From Micrococcales bacterium (lineage in GTDB: Bacteria; Actinomycetota; Actinomycetes; Actinomycetales; Cellulomonadaceae): a DNA stretch of 6,566 nucleotides. The stretch covers positions 1-6,566 of the forward strand of contig WRCL01000108.1 in the NCBI GenBank assembly GCA_009783975.1. The letters run 5' to 3'. Below, in pieces: positions 1 through 5,512 of this stretch. Each line of letters opens with the position of its first letter. Position 1 is the first letter of the stretch. Under the pieces are notes generated by a model, which ran no database searches, was not told the origin of the DNA, and was given only the letters and a program-made list of their open reading frames with translations. Made by a program: the position numbers and the translations under genes.

Positions 1-532
1 AGAATCGGGCGATGTCGCGCAGCACGGTCGAGGTCAGCAGGCGGTAGGTGTCGAACTGGTCGATGATCTGCCCGTAGCAGCCGCCAGGTTTCCACACCGG
101 GCCGTCGTCGGGTTTGCCCTGGAGGGCTTCGACGTACGCCGGGTCGGTCATCTGCGGGTCGTCGGTCCCCGGGAGGGTCAGCGTCCTCGGCGCGTCGTCG
201 GTGGTGGTGATGCCATACCCGTACAGCTCGGCGTACTCGGCCGACGCCGGGTCGGGCATGTCGGTGAGCTGGGCGACGTCCGAGGCGTTCCACCCCCGCG
301 GTGTGTAGTCGAAACCCTGCTCCTTCATGCACGCGGCGATCGCCTCTTCGACCATCGTCGCCAGCGCGGCGTTGACGTCGTCGTCGAACCGGTCGGTGAG
401 GTCGGCCAGCCGCTGGGAGATCGGCCCGAGCTCGCCGGTGACGACGCTCTTGGGCTCCTGCGAGCCACCACAGGCTGCCAGCAGCGCTGTCGCCAGGACC
501 ACGGCGACGAGCCGTCGGGTGTTCACCGTCAT
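1..532 (-). CDS. Putative lipoprotein, CMKxQGF family (3' end cut by window edge)
   Basis: 177 codons are visible and the frame is still open at base 1. The N-terminus is a lipoprotein signal: basic MTVNTRR, a hydrophobic stretch, then the lipobox LLAAC with Cys21 as the predicted lipidated residue. The mature part has a charged helix-like region (about 35-65), the motif ACMKEQGFDY (67-76) and a second cysteine motif, GGCYGQI (about 150-156). The same motifs occur in the same order in the lipoprotein at 4205-5089 (CMK at 67-69 there and 68-70 here), so the two are paralogues. The start is supported by an AGGGAAG Shine-Dalgarno about 8 nt upstream of ATG. A candidate promoter on this strand has -10 TACCAT (568-573) and -35 TTCGAC (591-596) with a 17-nt spacer. 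Such cysteine-containing lipoproteins are common in Actinobacteria, from memory, and I know of no established function. It is divergent from the 665-1396 gene. Confidence 0.85.
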   Translation of the reverse strand, partial: MTVNTRRLVAVVLATALLAACGGSQEPKSVVTGELGPISQRLADLTDRFDDDVNAALATMVEEAIAACMKEQGFDYTPRGWNASDVAQLTDMPDPASAEYAELYGYGITTTDDAPRTLTLPGTDDPQMTDPAYVEALQGKPDDGPVWKPGGCYGQIIDQFDTYRLLTSTVLRDIARF

Positions 533-567
533 CGCAGGGCTTCCCTTCGCCAGTCGCGCTGTGCGAA

Positions 568-596
568 ATGGTAGTCCTCACCTGCCAGCCGTCGAA
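568..596 (-). promoter_or_regulatory. Candidate promoter of the left-edge lipoprotein gene
   Basis: On the minus strand, TTCGAC (596 to 591) and TACCAT (573 to 568) are separated by 17 nt. The -10 fits the actinobacterial TANNNT pattern and the -35 is a partial match. It would give a leader of about 30 nt before the ATG at 532. The call rests on motif and spacing only. Confidence 0.35.
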
Positions 597-652
597 CCCC
601 ACCGCAGAGCTGGTCAGCCGAAAAGCCGTGGGGTCTGGCCCGGCGACGCTGG

Positions 653-658
653 TACGGT
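653..658 (+). promoter_or_regulatory. -10 hexamer placing transcription start at the GTG (leaderless)
   Basis: TACGGT fits the TANNNT -10 pattern and ends 6 nt before the GTG at 665. This is the distance at which transcription would begin on the start codon itself. No Shine-Dalgarno precedes the GTG, which agrees with a leaderless mRNA, a common mode in Actinobacteria. No good -35 is seen 17-18 nt further upstream. Confidence 0.45.
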
Positions 659-664
659 GGCGCG

Positions 665-1396
665 GTGACCAAGCTGAACCAGATCATCGCGGTAGAAAAG
701 GGCGTCAAGGCCTCGTCGCAGTCCGAGCTGACCAAGCAGTACCAGCTGCTGCAGAAGACGGGCCTGCTCACCGGCCTCGCGCGCACCTACCAGCCCAAAG
801 ACGAAGACGGCGAGCCGCTGCCCCCCGAGCAGACCCGTGTGCAGGTACGCGCCGACGAGGTGCTGCGCCGTGTCGCGCAGGTGATGACGCGCTCGTTCGA
901 CGTCACGGCCACCAAGGAGTGGGCCAACGGTGAGGCCCGCGCCGACGTCGAGGTCGACGGCCATGTGCTGCTCGCTGACGTCCCGGTGACATACCTGCTC
1001 TTCTTGGAAAAACGCCTCGTCGACATCCACACGCTCGTCGGGCACCTGCCGCTGCTCGACGCCGCCGAGGAGTGGACCTACGACCCGTCGATCGACTGCT
1101 ACCGCACCGAGCCGGCCCGGACCGTGCGGACCAAGAAAACCCCGCGCAACCACGTCAAGGCCGAGGCGACCGAGCACCACCCGGCCCAGGTCGAGATGTA
1201 CTACGAGGACGTGCCCGTCGGCACCTGGACCACCGTGAAGTTCTCCGGTGCCCTGCCCGCTGCGCGCGTCAACGAGCTGCGCGACCGTGTCGAGAAGCTC
1301 CAGGCCGCTGTGCGCCAAGCACGTGAGAAAGCAAACGAGCGCGAGGTCGTCGACGTCAAACCGGCCAAGGCCGTCTTCGACTACCTCTTCGCCTGA
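665..1396 (+). CDS. Conserved protein of unknown function, DUF7873-like
   Basis: 243 residues, starting with GTG. The opening MTKLNQIIAVEKGVK, the central blocks (YQPKDEDGE at 42-50; DVPVTYLLFLEK at 105-116) and the block KKTPRNHVKAEATEHHPAQVE (157-177) match, from memory, a compact family of actinobacterial and possibly phage proteins called DUF7873. The function is not known. The family length is about 240 residues, so this copy looks complete. There is no signal peptide or membrane segment, so it should be cytosolic. Residues 200-226 form a likely amphipathic or coiled-coil helix rich in Arg, Lys and Glu. The 150-175 region is strongly basic (RTVRTKK, RNHVK), which would suit nucleic-acid binding, but that is inference. 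The start is chosen because it begins the conserved N-terminus and sits 7 nt after a -10 hexamer. A run of structured RNA elements begins 9 nt after the stop codon, so the protein and RNAs may form one unit. Confidence 0.85.
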   Translation: MTKLNQIIAVEKGVKASSQSELTKQYQLLQKTGLLTGLARTYQPKDEDGEPLPPEQTRVQVRADEVLRRVAQVMTRSFDVTATKEWANGEARADVEVDGHVLLADVPVTYLLFLEKRLVDIHTLVGHLPLLDAAEEWTYDPSIDCYRTEPARTVRTKKTPRNHVKAEATEHHPAQVEMYYEDVPVGTWTTVKFSGALPAARVNELRDRVEKLQAAVRQAREKANEREVVDVKPAKAVFDYLFA

Positions 1397-1404
1397 CCCA
1401 TGTT

Positions 1405-1424
1405 CTTTGGGGTACGCCCCGAAG
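1405..1424 (+). terminator. UACG-loop hairpin just after the DUF7873-like gene
   Basis: CTTTGGGG (1405-1412) pairs with CCCCGAAG (1417-1424) around a TACG tetraloop: eight pairs including one G-U. It starts 9 nt past the stop codon. No T-run follows, so it could be a terminator, a processing or stability element for the 3' end of the mRNA, or the 5' part of the RNA locus. Confidence 0.5.
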
Positions 1425-1451
1425 GCGCGTCCTGCGAAAACCAGGACGTGC
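1425..1451 (+). ncRNA. Second hairpin leading into the RNA locus
   Basis: GCGCGTCCTG (1425-1434) pairs with CAGGACGTGC (1442-1451), ten pairs with one G-U, around the loop CGAAAAC. It abuts the preceding hairpin with no gap. Its last two bases are also used in the outermost helix proposed for the first tRNA-like RNA, so the two folds either compete slightly or stack end to end. It may be the 5' domain of that RNA. Confidence 0.45.
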
Positions 1452-1597
1452 GAGTCTACGCTGAAAGTGAGGCTGAGGCTGACACCGACGTGACAGTACG
1501 GGTTCGAATCCCGTCCGCCCCACCCGTGGGGCGGTAGCCCAACCGGCAGAGGCAGCGTCGTCACACTGAGACTCTTGCTCCATGTTCAGCATCTCGC
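1450..1597 (+). ncRNA. Y RNA-like RNA 1 with circularly permuted tRNA-like module
   Basis: The sequence can be folded by eye as follows. Outer irregular stem: GCGAG 1450-1454 with CTCGC 1593-1597; GCTGAA 1460-1465 with TTCAGC 1585-1590; GAG 1469-1471 with CTC 1578-1580; GAG 1475-1477 with CTC 1572-1574. 'Anticodon-stem' position: CGACGT 1486-1491 with GCGTCG 1555-1560. T-arm: ACGGG 1498-1502, loop TTCGAAT 1503-1509, CCCGT 1510-1514. Acceptor-like stem: CCGCCCCA 1515-1522 with TGGGGCGG 1527-1534, closed by CCCG. Then T1535 and A1536 (U8, A9), and a D-arm GCC 1537-1539 / GGC 1551-1553 with GG in its loop. The tRNA halves are in the order 3' then 5', no CCA is encoded in the right place, and there is no anticodon loop. 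This layout is that of YrlA-type bacterial Y RNAs, whose module mimics tRNA (established for Salmonella and Mycobacterium). Transcript ends and function are inferred. Confidence 0.7.
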
Positions 1598-1606
1598 TCG
1601 CCGAGG

Positions 1607-1743
1607 CATCGACGAACGGGGACGGATATCACCAGGCGCTGGTTCGAATCCAGTCTGTCCCGCTCCGGGGGACAGTGGTCCAGAGGAAGGACAGGTGACC
1701 CTCAACATGATCCCCGCCGACTGTGGTCCCGGCAACCACGATG
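1607..1743 (+). ncRNA. Y RNA-like RNA 2 with circularly permuted tRNA-like module
   Basis: This is a second element of the same plan with different stem sequences. Outer stems: CATCG 1607-1611 with CGATG 1739-1743 and CGGGGA 1617-1622 with TCCCCG 1711-1716. 'Anticodon-stem' position: TCACC 1629-1633 with GGTGA 1694-1698. T-arm: GCTGG 1638-1642, loop TTCGAAT 1643-1649, CCAGT 1650-1654. Acceptor-like stem: CTGTCCC 1655-1661 with GGGACAG 1669-1675, closed by a 7-nt loop. T1676 and G1677 follow (U8 and position 9), then a D-arm GTCC 1678-1681 / GGAC 1689-1692 with loop AGAGGAA. The 3' side also holds a small hairpin (GTGGT 1723-1727 / ACCAC 1735-1739), which shares one base with the outermost stem. 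The outer stem is shorter than in RNA 1. It lies only 9 nt downstream of RNA 1, so one transcript may carry both. The fold was made by eye; the ends are uncertain. Confidence 0.65.
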
Positions 1744-1792
1744 AGCGACCCCCAGGGGCCCCCCGCAGGCTAGGCGGTGGGGCCCCGCTCAT
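1741..1792 (+). terminator. Strong GC hairpin at the 3' end of the RNA locus
   Basis: ATGAGC 1741-1746 pairs with GCTCAT 1787-1792. Inside, GGGGCCCC 1755-1762 pairs with 1779-1786, and CCGC 1763-1766 pairs with GCGG 1774-1777 around an AGGCTAG loop, with one T bulge. There is no T-run, as is usual for actinobacterial terminators. It most likely ends transcription of the tRNA-like RNAs. Confidence 0.6.
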
Positions 1793-1834
1793 GTCCACAG
1801 CCTGTCCCTCGTGCCCGGGCGCGCGGAGGATCGC

Positions 1835-1917
1835 CGGAGCGTGAGTTCGACAGTTTGGCGGTCAATTCGACAGTTTTGCTGTCGAATTGACCGCGAAGCT
1901 GTCGAACTCACGCTCCG
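1835..1917. repeat. 39-bp nested inverted repeat (bidirectional terminator or mobile hairpin)
   Basis: Arms 1835-1873 and 1879-1917 pair over 39 positions, with one G-U (1854/1898) and one G-G mismatch (1857/1895), around the loop TTTTG. The octamer TTCGACAG occurs twice in the left arm (1846-1853, 1866-1873) and its complement twice in the right arm, so one hairpin appears nested within a copy of itself. It lies between the plus-strand RNA locus and the 3' end of the minus-strand gene at 1948. It is well placed as a two-way terminator, but its length and internal repeat also suit a dispersed hairpin element. Confidence 0.75.
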
Positions 1918-1947
1918 CGGCGACGGAATGACCAGCGAGAAACCAGA

Positions 1948-2706
1948 TCAGCGCGGGAGGCGGGACGTGTCCGGGATGACGGCGAGCGGATGTGCGGGGC
2001 TGACCAGCACGGGCAGCACATTCCCGGGGGTGGTGAAGAGCTGTTCGTACCTGGGGGTGTCGCAGGTGACACGCGCCTGGATGTGGTACGGCGCGTCGTT
2101 CATGCCGCGACGGACCTCGACGGTGATGAGGTGACGATGCGCGTCGGTGCGCACTGCCGACAAGACCCGGGCCTGGCCTGGCTCGGCCCGAGCACCTGCG
2201 AACAGGTGGGACTGGGCCACGACGATCGCGTCGTCGTGCGCAGCCGTCTGCCAGGTGAACTCGCCGTTGCCCAGGTCAGCGACCGGGCGGGCTGCGCCCT
2301 GGCTGTTCATGCGGGCGGCGATCTGGGCCGCTTCCTGCACAGCGTCCGGGACGTGGCGCCACAGGATGTTGAACCGGCGCGGGTCGGCCGGGTCGACGAC
2401 GACCGGCAGGACCGTGCCAACCGAAGGCCGGTTCCGCCCACCCCACCCGGAGGGGAAAATCACGTGACGCTGGGCAGTGCGGGCCGCAATCCCGGGAGCA
2501 GAGAGGACACCAACGATCGTTCCGTTCATGGCTTCATCTGAGGCCGACACCCGAACCACCTGGAACGAACCGGGAACGCCGTCCTCGATCTTGACGTCCT
2601 GGCCGTTCTTGACTATTCGTACGACCAGGAATATCGCGCCAACAGTGATGGCGATGGTGGGGACGACAGTCGCGACCGTGATCCCAACAAAGACGATGGC
2701 TTCCAC
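1948..2706 (-). CDS. Membrane-anchored protein with two tandem related domains
   Basis: 252 residues. GTG at 2706 is chosen because GGAAGGAG lies 7 nt upstream. The longer in-frame start at 2790 would add 28 residues, has no such site, and would put the membrane helix away from the N-terminus. Residues 3-31 form one hydrophobic transmembrane segment, followed by basic and polar sequence. The soluble part appears to be a repeat of one unit. The first copy (about 45-115) ends in GTVLPVVVDPADPRRFNI. The second (about 175-245) ends in GNVLPVLVSPAHPLAVI. Proteins with a 'G..LPVLVDP.DP' ending are frequent in Actinobacteria and usually unassigned. Between the repeats (120-170) is an Ala/Gln-rich stretch. 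No catalytic motif is seen. The gene ends facing the RNA locus across the long inverted repeat, and starts 102 nt after the end of the DUF6273-like gene. Confidence 0.8.
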   Translation of the reverse strand: MEAIVFVGITVATVVPTIAITVGAIFLVVRIVKNGQDVKIEDGVPGSFQVVRVSASDEAMNGTIVGVLSAPGIAARTAQRHVIFPSGWGGRNRPSVGTVLPVVVDPADPRRFNILWRHVPDAVQEAAQIAARMNSQGAARPVADLGNGEFTWQTAAHDDAIVVAQSHLFAGARAEPGQARVLSAVRTDAHRHLITVEVRRGMNDAPYHIQARVTCDTPRYEQLFTTPGNVLPVLVSPAHPLAVIPDTSRLPR

Positions 2707-2808
2707 GAGGCTGCTCCTTCCGGCGGGGGCCGGCGATCGGTAGCACCCCCCTGATTGCGGGTGCGGCTCCACTGTGACCCGCCGGCCCACGTTACCGTTC
2801 CCACGCGC

Positions 2809-4062
2809 TCACGGTTCGAGGTTGAGCCAGAACGCTGGGCGGACGCCGCCGGACCACGAGACTGAGGCGCCGTAGCCGTAGAGGCCACCATCAGGGCGGA
2901 CCGCTGCGGCGGACACGGGACGGTACCCAGGTGAGCGCAACCACCACCAGGTGCTCGCACCGTCTTCGTTAGTGACCATCCCCGCCTCGGCCAGGGGCAG
3001 CGCGCGTTTCTTGAAACGTCGCCAGTCGACGTTCTTGTGCCCCGCCAGGTACGCCGCGGCTTCTTTCATGCTCAGCAAGAAGAACTGGTCGGTGGTGTGG
3101 TTCCCACCCGCGGTGCCGTACACCGGGTTGGGTTCGTTTGCCCGGCTCAGGGCCAGAACCCGCGACGTCAGCGGCTCGCCCAGAGACCGGCAGAAATCGT
3201 CGTTCAGCCAACGCCGCAGGGCGCACCGCTCCCATGTGGTCTTGCGGTGGACGTAGTGGTACGGGCCCTCGGCGACCACCCGGTCGGCCAGGAGCAACGC
3301 CCAGTGCCGGGCTTCGCCCCGCGAGACGTCAAGCACCTGCCAGTCGATTCCGCTGAGCCGGACCGCAGGTGAGTCGCTCGCCCAGGCCCCACCAGCGATC
3401 TGCGCGCACACCTCGGCGACCTGCGCCGCGGTCGACGCTGGACGGGTCTGGTAGTCGACGATGCCGTCAAGGTGCTCCAGCCGCTGCACCGGCTCGAAGG
3501 GGGCCGGCTGGGCGGCGCGGACGTCCAGGTCGTCCGACGGCACAGCGAACGGCTCGACGGACGCGACAGCGGCGGCACGCACCTTCTCGTGCCACGTGTC
3601 GCCCAGGGGCAGCGGGCTGCCGTACAAGGTGATCTCCAGGCTGTTGCCCGGGATGTAGTCGTGCAGCAGCAGCCACGACCCGTCGGCGCTGAGCAGGCCG
3701 AGCTGTGACCCGCCGCCCTGGAGCGCAGGTGCCGTCTCGAACACCGACAGCTGGTACCCGATCGCACCTTCGTGGGGCCGTGCCCACGCGAGGGCGGACG
3801 GGCCACTGTCGTCCTCGGTGATGTAGAACCACCATGGTGGGTCGGTGGTGCTCCTGACCAGCGCCCGCAGGAACGACAGGTACGGCGAGCCGACGCCGCC
3901 GACGCCACCAGCGAACTCGCGGGTCCCGTCGATTGCCGCGACGACGAACGACCCGGTGAGGTCGACCCGGTGGACCTCGAGCGTCTCGTCGAACCCGTCA
4001 GGGGAGAAGTACTCGTCGCCACACCGCGAGCCGACCCACGTGCGCACATCAGCCTCGTTCAC
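2809..4062 (-). CDS. DUF6273-like C-terminal domain protein with unrecognised N-terminal half
   Basis: 417 residues from the GTG at 4062. The C-terminal part (about 238-415) has the signature of DUF6273: IDWQVLDV (239-246), ALLLAD, TWERCALRRWLNDDF (276-290), NPVYGTAGGNHTTDQFFLLS (312-331), WWWLRSPGY (372-380) and GGVRPAFWLNLE (405-416). That domain is known mostly from Firmicutes and is not functionally defined; its end resembles C-type-lectin-like ligand-binding folds. The N-terminal half (1-180) is Trp-rich (PWWFY at 76-80, SWLLLHDYIPG at 129-139) and I do not recognise it. There is no signal peptide or membrane helix. The reading frame stays open upstream to 4341, but that part is Arg/Pro-rich low-quality sequence overlapping the next gene, so I placed the start where normal protein sequence begins. 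No clear ribosome site precedes it, so the start is uncertain. Confidence 0.75.
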   Translation of the reverse strand: MNEADVRTWVGSRCGDEYFSPDGFDETLEVHRVDLTGSFVVAAIDGTREFAGGVGGVGSPYLSFLRALVRSTTDPPWWFYITEDDSGPSALAWARPHEGAIGYQLSVFETAPALQGGGSQLGLLSADGSWLLLHDYIPGNSLEITLYGSPLPLGDTWHEKVRAAAVASVEPFAVPSDDLDVRAAQPAPFEPVQRLEHLDGIVDYQTRPASTAAQVAEVCAQIAGGAWASDSPAVRLSGIDWQVLDVSRGEARHWALLLADRVVAEGPYHYVHRKTTWERCALRRWLNDDFCRSLGEPLTSRVLALSRANEPNPVYGTAGGNHTTDQFFLLSMKEAAAYLAGHKNVDWRRFKKRALPLAEAGMVTNEDGASTWWWLRSPGYRPVSAAAVRPDGGLYGYGASVSWSGGVRPAFWLNLEP

Positions 4063-4111
4063 ACCGATATCGTCGCACGACCACAGGCCAGGGCGGCGCC
4101 AGGGGCGTTGC

Positions 4112-4144
4112 CGGCCGTTTCGTCGGTGACGAATGCGGCGGCCG
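4112..4144. terminator. Hairpin in the gap after the operon
   Basis: TTCGTC 4119-4124 pairs with GACGAA 4128-4133 around GGT, and CGGCC 4112-4116 with GGCCG 4140-4144, with an uneven internal loop between. It lies in the 142-nt gap downstream of the last operon gene and may terminate it, but the structure is interrupted and has no T-run. Confidence 0.35.
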
Positions 4145-4204
4145 ATGCCGTCGGGCTTGGGCCCCTGCCTGCCGCAGGGTTCGGGGCGGCGTGGATCCAG
4201 GCTG

Positions 4205-5089
4205 TCAGCCTTGGGCGAGCGCCAGGGCCTCGAGGTCGTCGCGGTAGTCGACGACGAGCGCCGTCTGGGCGGTCCACAGCAGCTGGTCGTACCGGGCTGG
4301 ATAGTCGACCGTGCGCTGGCAGGTGGCGTCGGCGACGGCAAGGGCGATCTCGTCGCGGCTGACGGTTCGCAGCAGCCGTTCCAGGTCGGAGGGGTCGGGC
4401 TGTTCGGCCAGGACGGCGCCCAGGGCCTGTTCGGCTGACGCCTGGGCGGCCTGGGGCGAGACGAACCCAGGATGGTTGGTGCCAGCCATGCACTGCGACC
4501 AGTCGTCGTTGAGCGCAGCGACCTCGCCAGACTCGCCGACCTGTGTGGTCACGGCGTCGATCGCGGCGAACAGTGCGGCGTACCGTTCGTCGGCCATGAT
4601 CTCGTCGGCGCCGCCGGTGGCCTCGTGGTAGGCGCTGCCCATGCAGCCTTCTTGGCGCCAGTCGTAGGCGACACCGTCGCCGGTCCCGGTTCCGTACAGC
4701 GCCGCGTCGTACGCCACCTGCTCGGCCGCCGAGCGGTGCACAGCCTCTGGCGCGGGCACGACGAGCTCGCCAGTGGCGATCGCGTACCCGTGGACCGACG
4801 CCCACTGCACGGGGTCCATGTCGTCGCTGCCGAGCACCGGCCGGTCGGGGACGTACGGCTGGTCGTAGGTGAACCCCTGGTCTTTCATGCACGCGGCGAT
4901 AAGGTCGTTGGCGTGCCTGGTGATCTGGGCCTGGGCGTCGGCGTCGAGCGCGAGCAGCGACAGGTACGGCGCCAGCGGGCTGGCGGTGTGCACCGTCGGC
5001 GAGGGTTCGGCCCCGCTGTTGGCCGTGCACCCAGCCAGGGCCACGGCGGTGAGCACCGCGAGCAGCGGCCGACGAGTGATGGCTGTCAT
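4205..5089 (-). CDS. Putative lipoprotein, CMKxQGF family
   Basis: 294 residues. Signal: MTAITRRP, hydrophobic core, lipobox ALAGC with Cys21 as the lipid anchor, then a Ser/Pro/Thr linker to about residue 38. The mature domain carries four spaced cysteine motifs: AACMKDQGF (65-73), EGCMGSAY (147-154), DWSQCMAG (196-203) and ADATCQRTVDY (253-263). The first two are shared with the left-edge lipoprotein. Of two possible starts, ATG at 5089 is preferred over 5101. From 5089 the first 38 residues align without gaps to those of the upstream gene (24 of 38 identical), and an AAGGA lies 12 nt before it, as in that gene. The 5101 ATG directly abuts the AAGGA. It follows the previous gene by 15 nt and so is the last gene of the operon. 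Its role at the cell surface is unknown. Confidence 0.85.
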   Translation of the reverse strand: MTAITRRPLLAVLTAVALAGCTANSGAEPSPTVHTASPLAPYLSLLALDADAQAQITRHANDLIAACMKDQGFTYDQPYVPDRPVLGSDDMDPVQWASVHGYAIATGELVVPAPEAVHRSAAEQVAYDAALYGTGTGDGVAYDWRQEGCMGSAYHEATGGADEIMADERYAALFAAIDAVTTQVGESGEVAALNDDWSQCMAGTNHPGFVSPQAAQASAEQALGAVLAEQPDPSDLERLLRTVSRDEIALAVADATCQRTVDYPARYDQLLWTAQTALVVDYRDDLEALALAQG

Positions 5090-5104
5090 TGTCGCAGACA
5101 TTCC

Positions 5105-5512
5105 TTACTTTCCTGGCCAGGGAGCGAGCGGGTCGTCCATCACAGGGTTGTGGTTGACGTCCAGGGCGTAGGCCATGAGATACATCATTTCCCGGGCCGG
5201 GTGGTCTGCCACACTGTCTGGGTAGTTCTCAAAAATGCATTGGTAATAGGCCCGGCCCATTCTCTGGGCTTCCCATTCTTCTTCTGCACCGGTCGCTGGG
5301 GGCGCGTTGAAGTACTCTTCCGTCAGGGTGTAACCGAGCTTGTCTGACACGCAGGCGAACAGCGTCTGCTGTTCCTCGTCAGTCCAGGGCTCGTCCGCCG
5401 GGCTGGCGGTGTACAGCGTGGGCGACGGTTCGGCCGTCCCGTATGTCGCGCACCCGGCGAGAGCGACCGCGATGAGCACCGCCAGAGCGGGCCGAGAAGC
5501 GGTGGTCCCCAT
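5105..5512 (-). CDS. Small two-cysteine lipoprotein (tandem paralogue 2)
   Basis: 135 residues with lipobox ALAGC (Cys21) and an acidic Thr/Pro linker. The mature domain has two conserved cysteines: LFACVSDKLGYTLTEE (51-66) and YYQCIFENYPD (89-99). It ends in DDPLAPWPGK. The whole domain from PWTDEEQ onward is clearly homologous to the gene just upstream. The ATG at 5512 overlaps the TGA of that gene by one base (TGATG), which points to translational coupling and fixes the start; the in-frame ATG at 5539 lies inside the previous gene. AAGGA lies 12 nt upstream. The signal and linker, in contrast, resemble the next gene downstream rather than the paralogue. I do not recognise a named family; the two cysteines could form a disulfide outside the cell. 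Confidence 0.85.
   Translation of the reverse strand: MGTTASRPALAVLIAVALAGCATYGTAEPSPTLYTASPADEPWTDEEQQTLFACVSDKLGYTLTEEYFNAPPATGAEEEWEAQRMGRAYYQCIFENYPDSVADHPAREMMYLMAYALDVNHNPVMDDPLAPWPGK

Noticed and set aside
614..1564. Long minus-strand frame opposite the DUF7873-like gene
   Set aside because: It is a shadow caused by high GC. The plus-strand product is a recognisable conserved protein, and the minus frame would run through the tRNA-like RNA and has no ribosome site.
1498..1693. Ordinary or permuted tRNA genes
   Set aside because: The halves are in the wrong order for ordinary tRNAs, and no anticodon stem-loop or CCA is present. True permuted tRNA precursors would carry anticodon-loop halves at their ends; here the ends extend into long irregular stems.
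1498..1743. Circularly permuted (two-piece) tmRNA
   Set aside because: There are two similar modules, normal D-stems, very short loops between the acceptor strands, and no tag reading frame or pseudoknot region.
1835..1917. CRISPR-like or insertion-sequence end
   Set aside because: There are only two nested repeat copies, no regular spacers, no transposase and no visible target-site duplication.
3204..4049. Second minus-strand frame inside the DUF6273-like gene
   Set aside because: Ser/Arg/Thr-rich off-frame translation of high-GC DNA, in the shadow of the real gene.
4063..4341. N-terminal extension of the DUF6273-like protein
   Set aside because: The added residues are Arg/Pro/Ser-rich, resemble no protein, and overlap the lipoprotein gene end in another frame.
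4472..5347. Plus-strand frame across two lipoprotein genes
   Set aside because: Antisense shadow spanning the junction of two well-supported coupled genes; no start site signals or domains.
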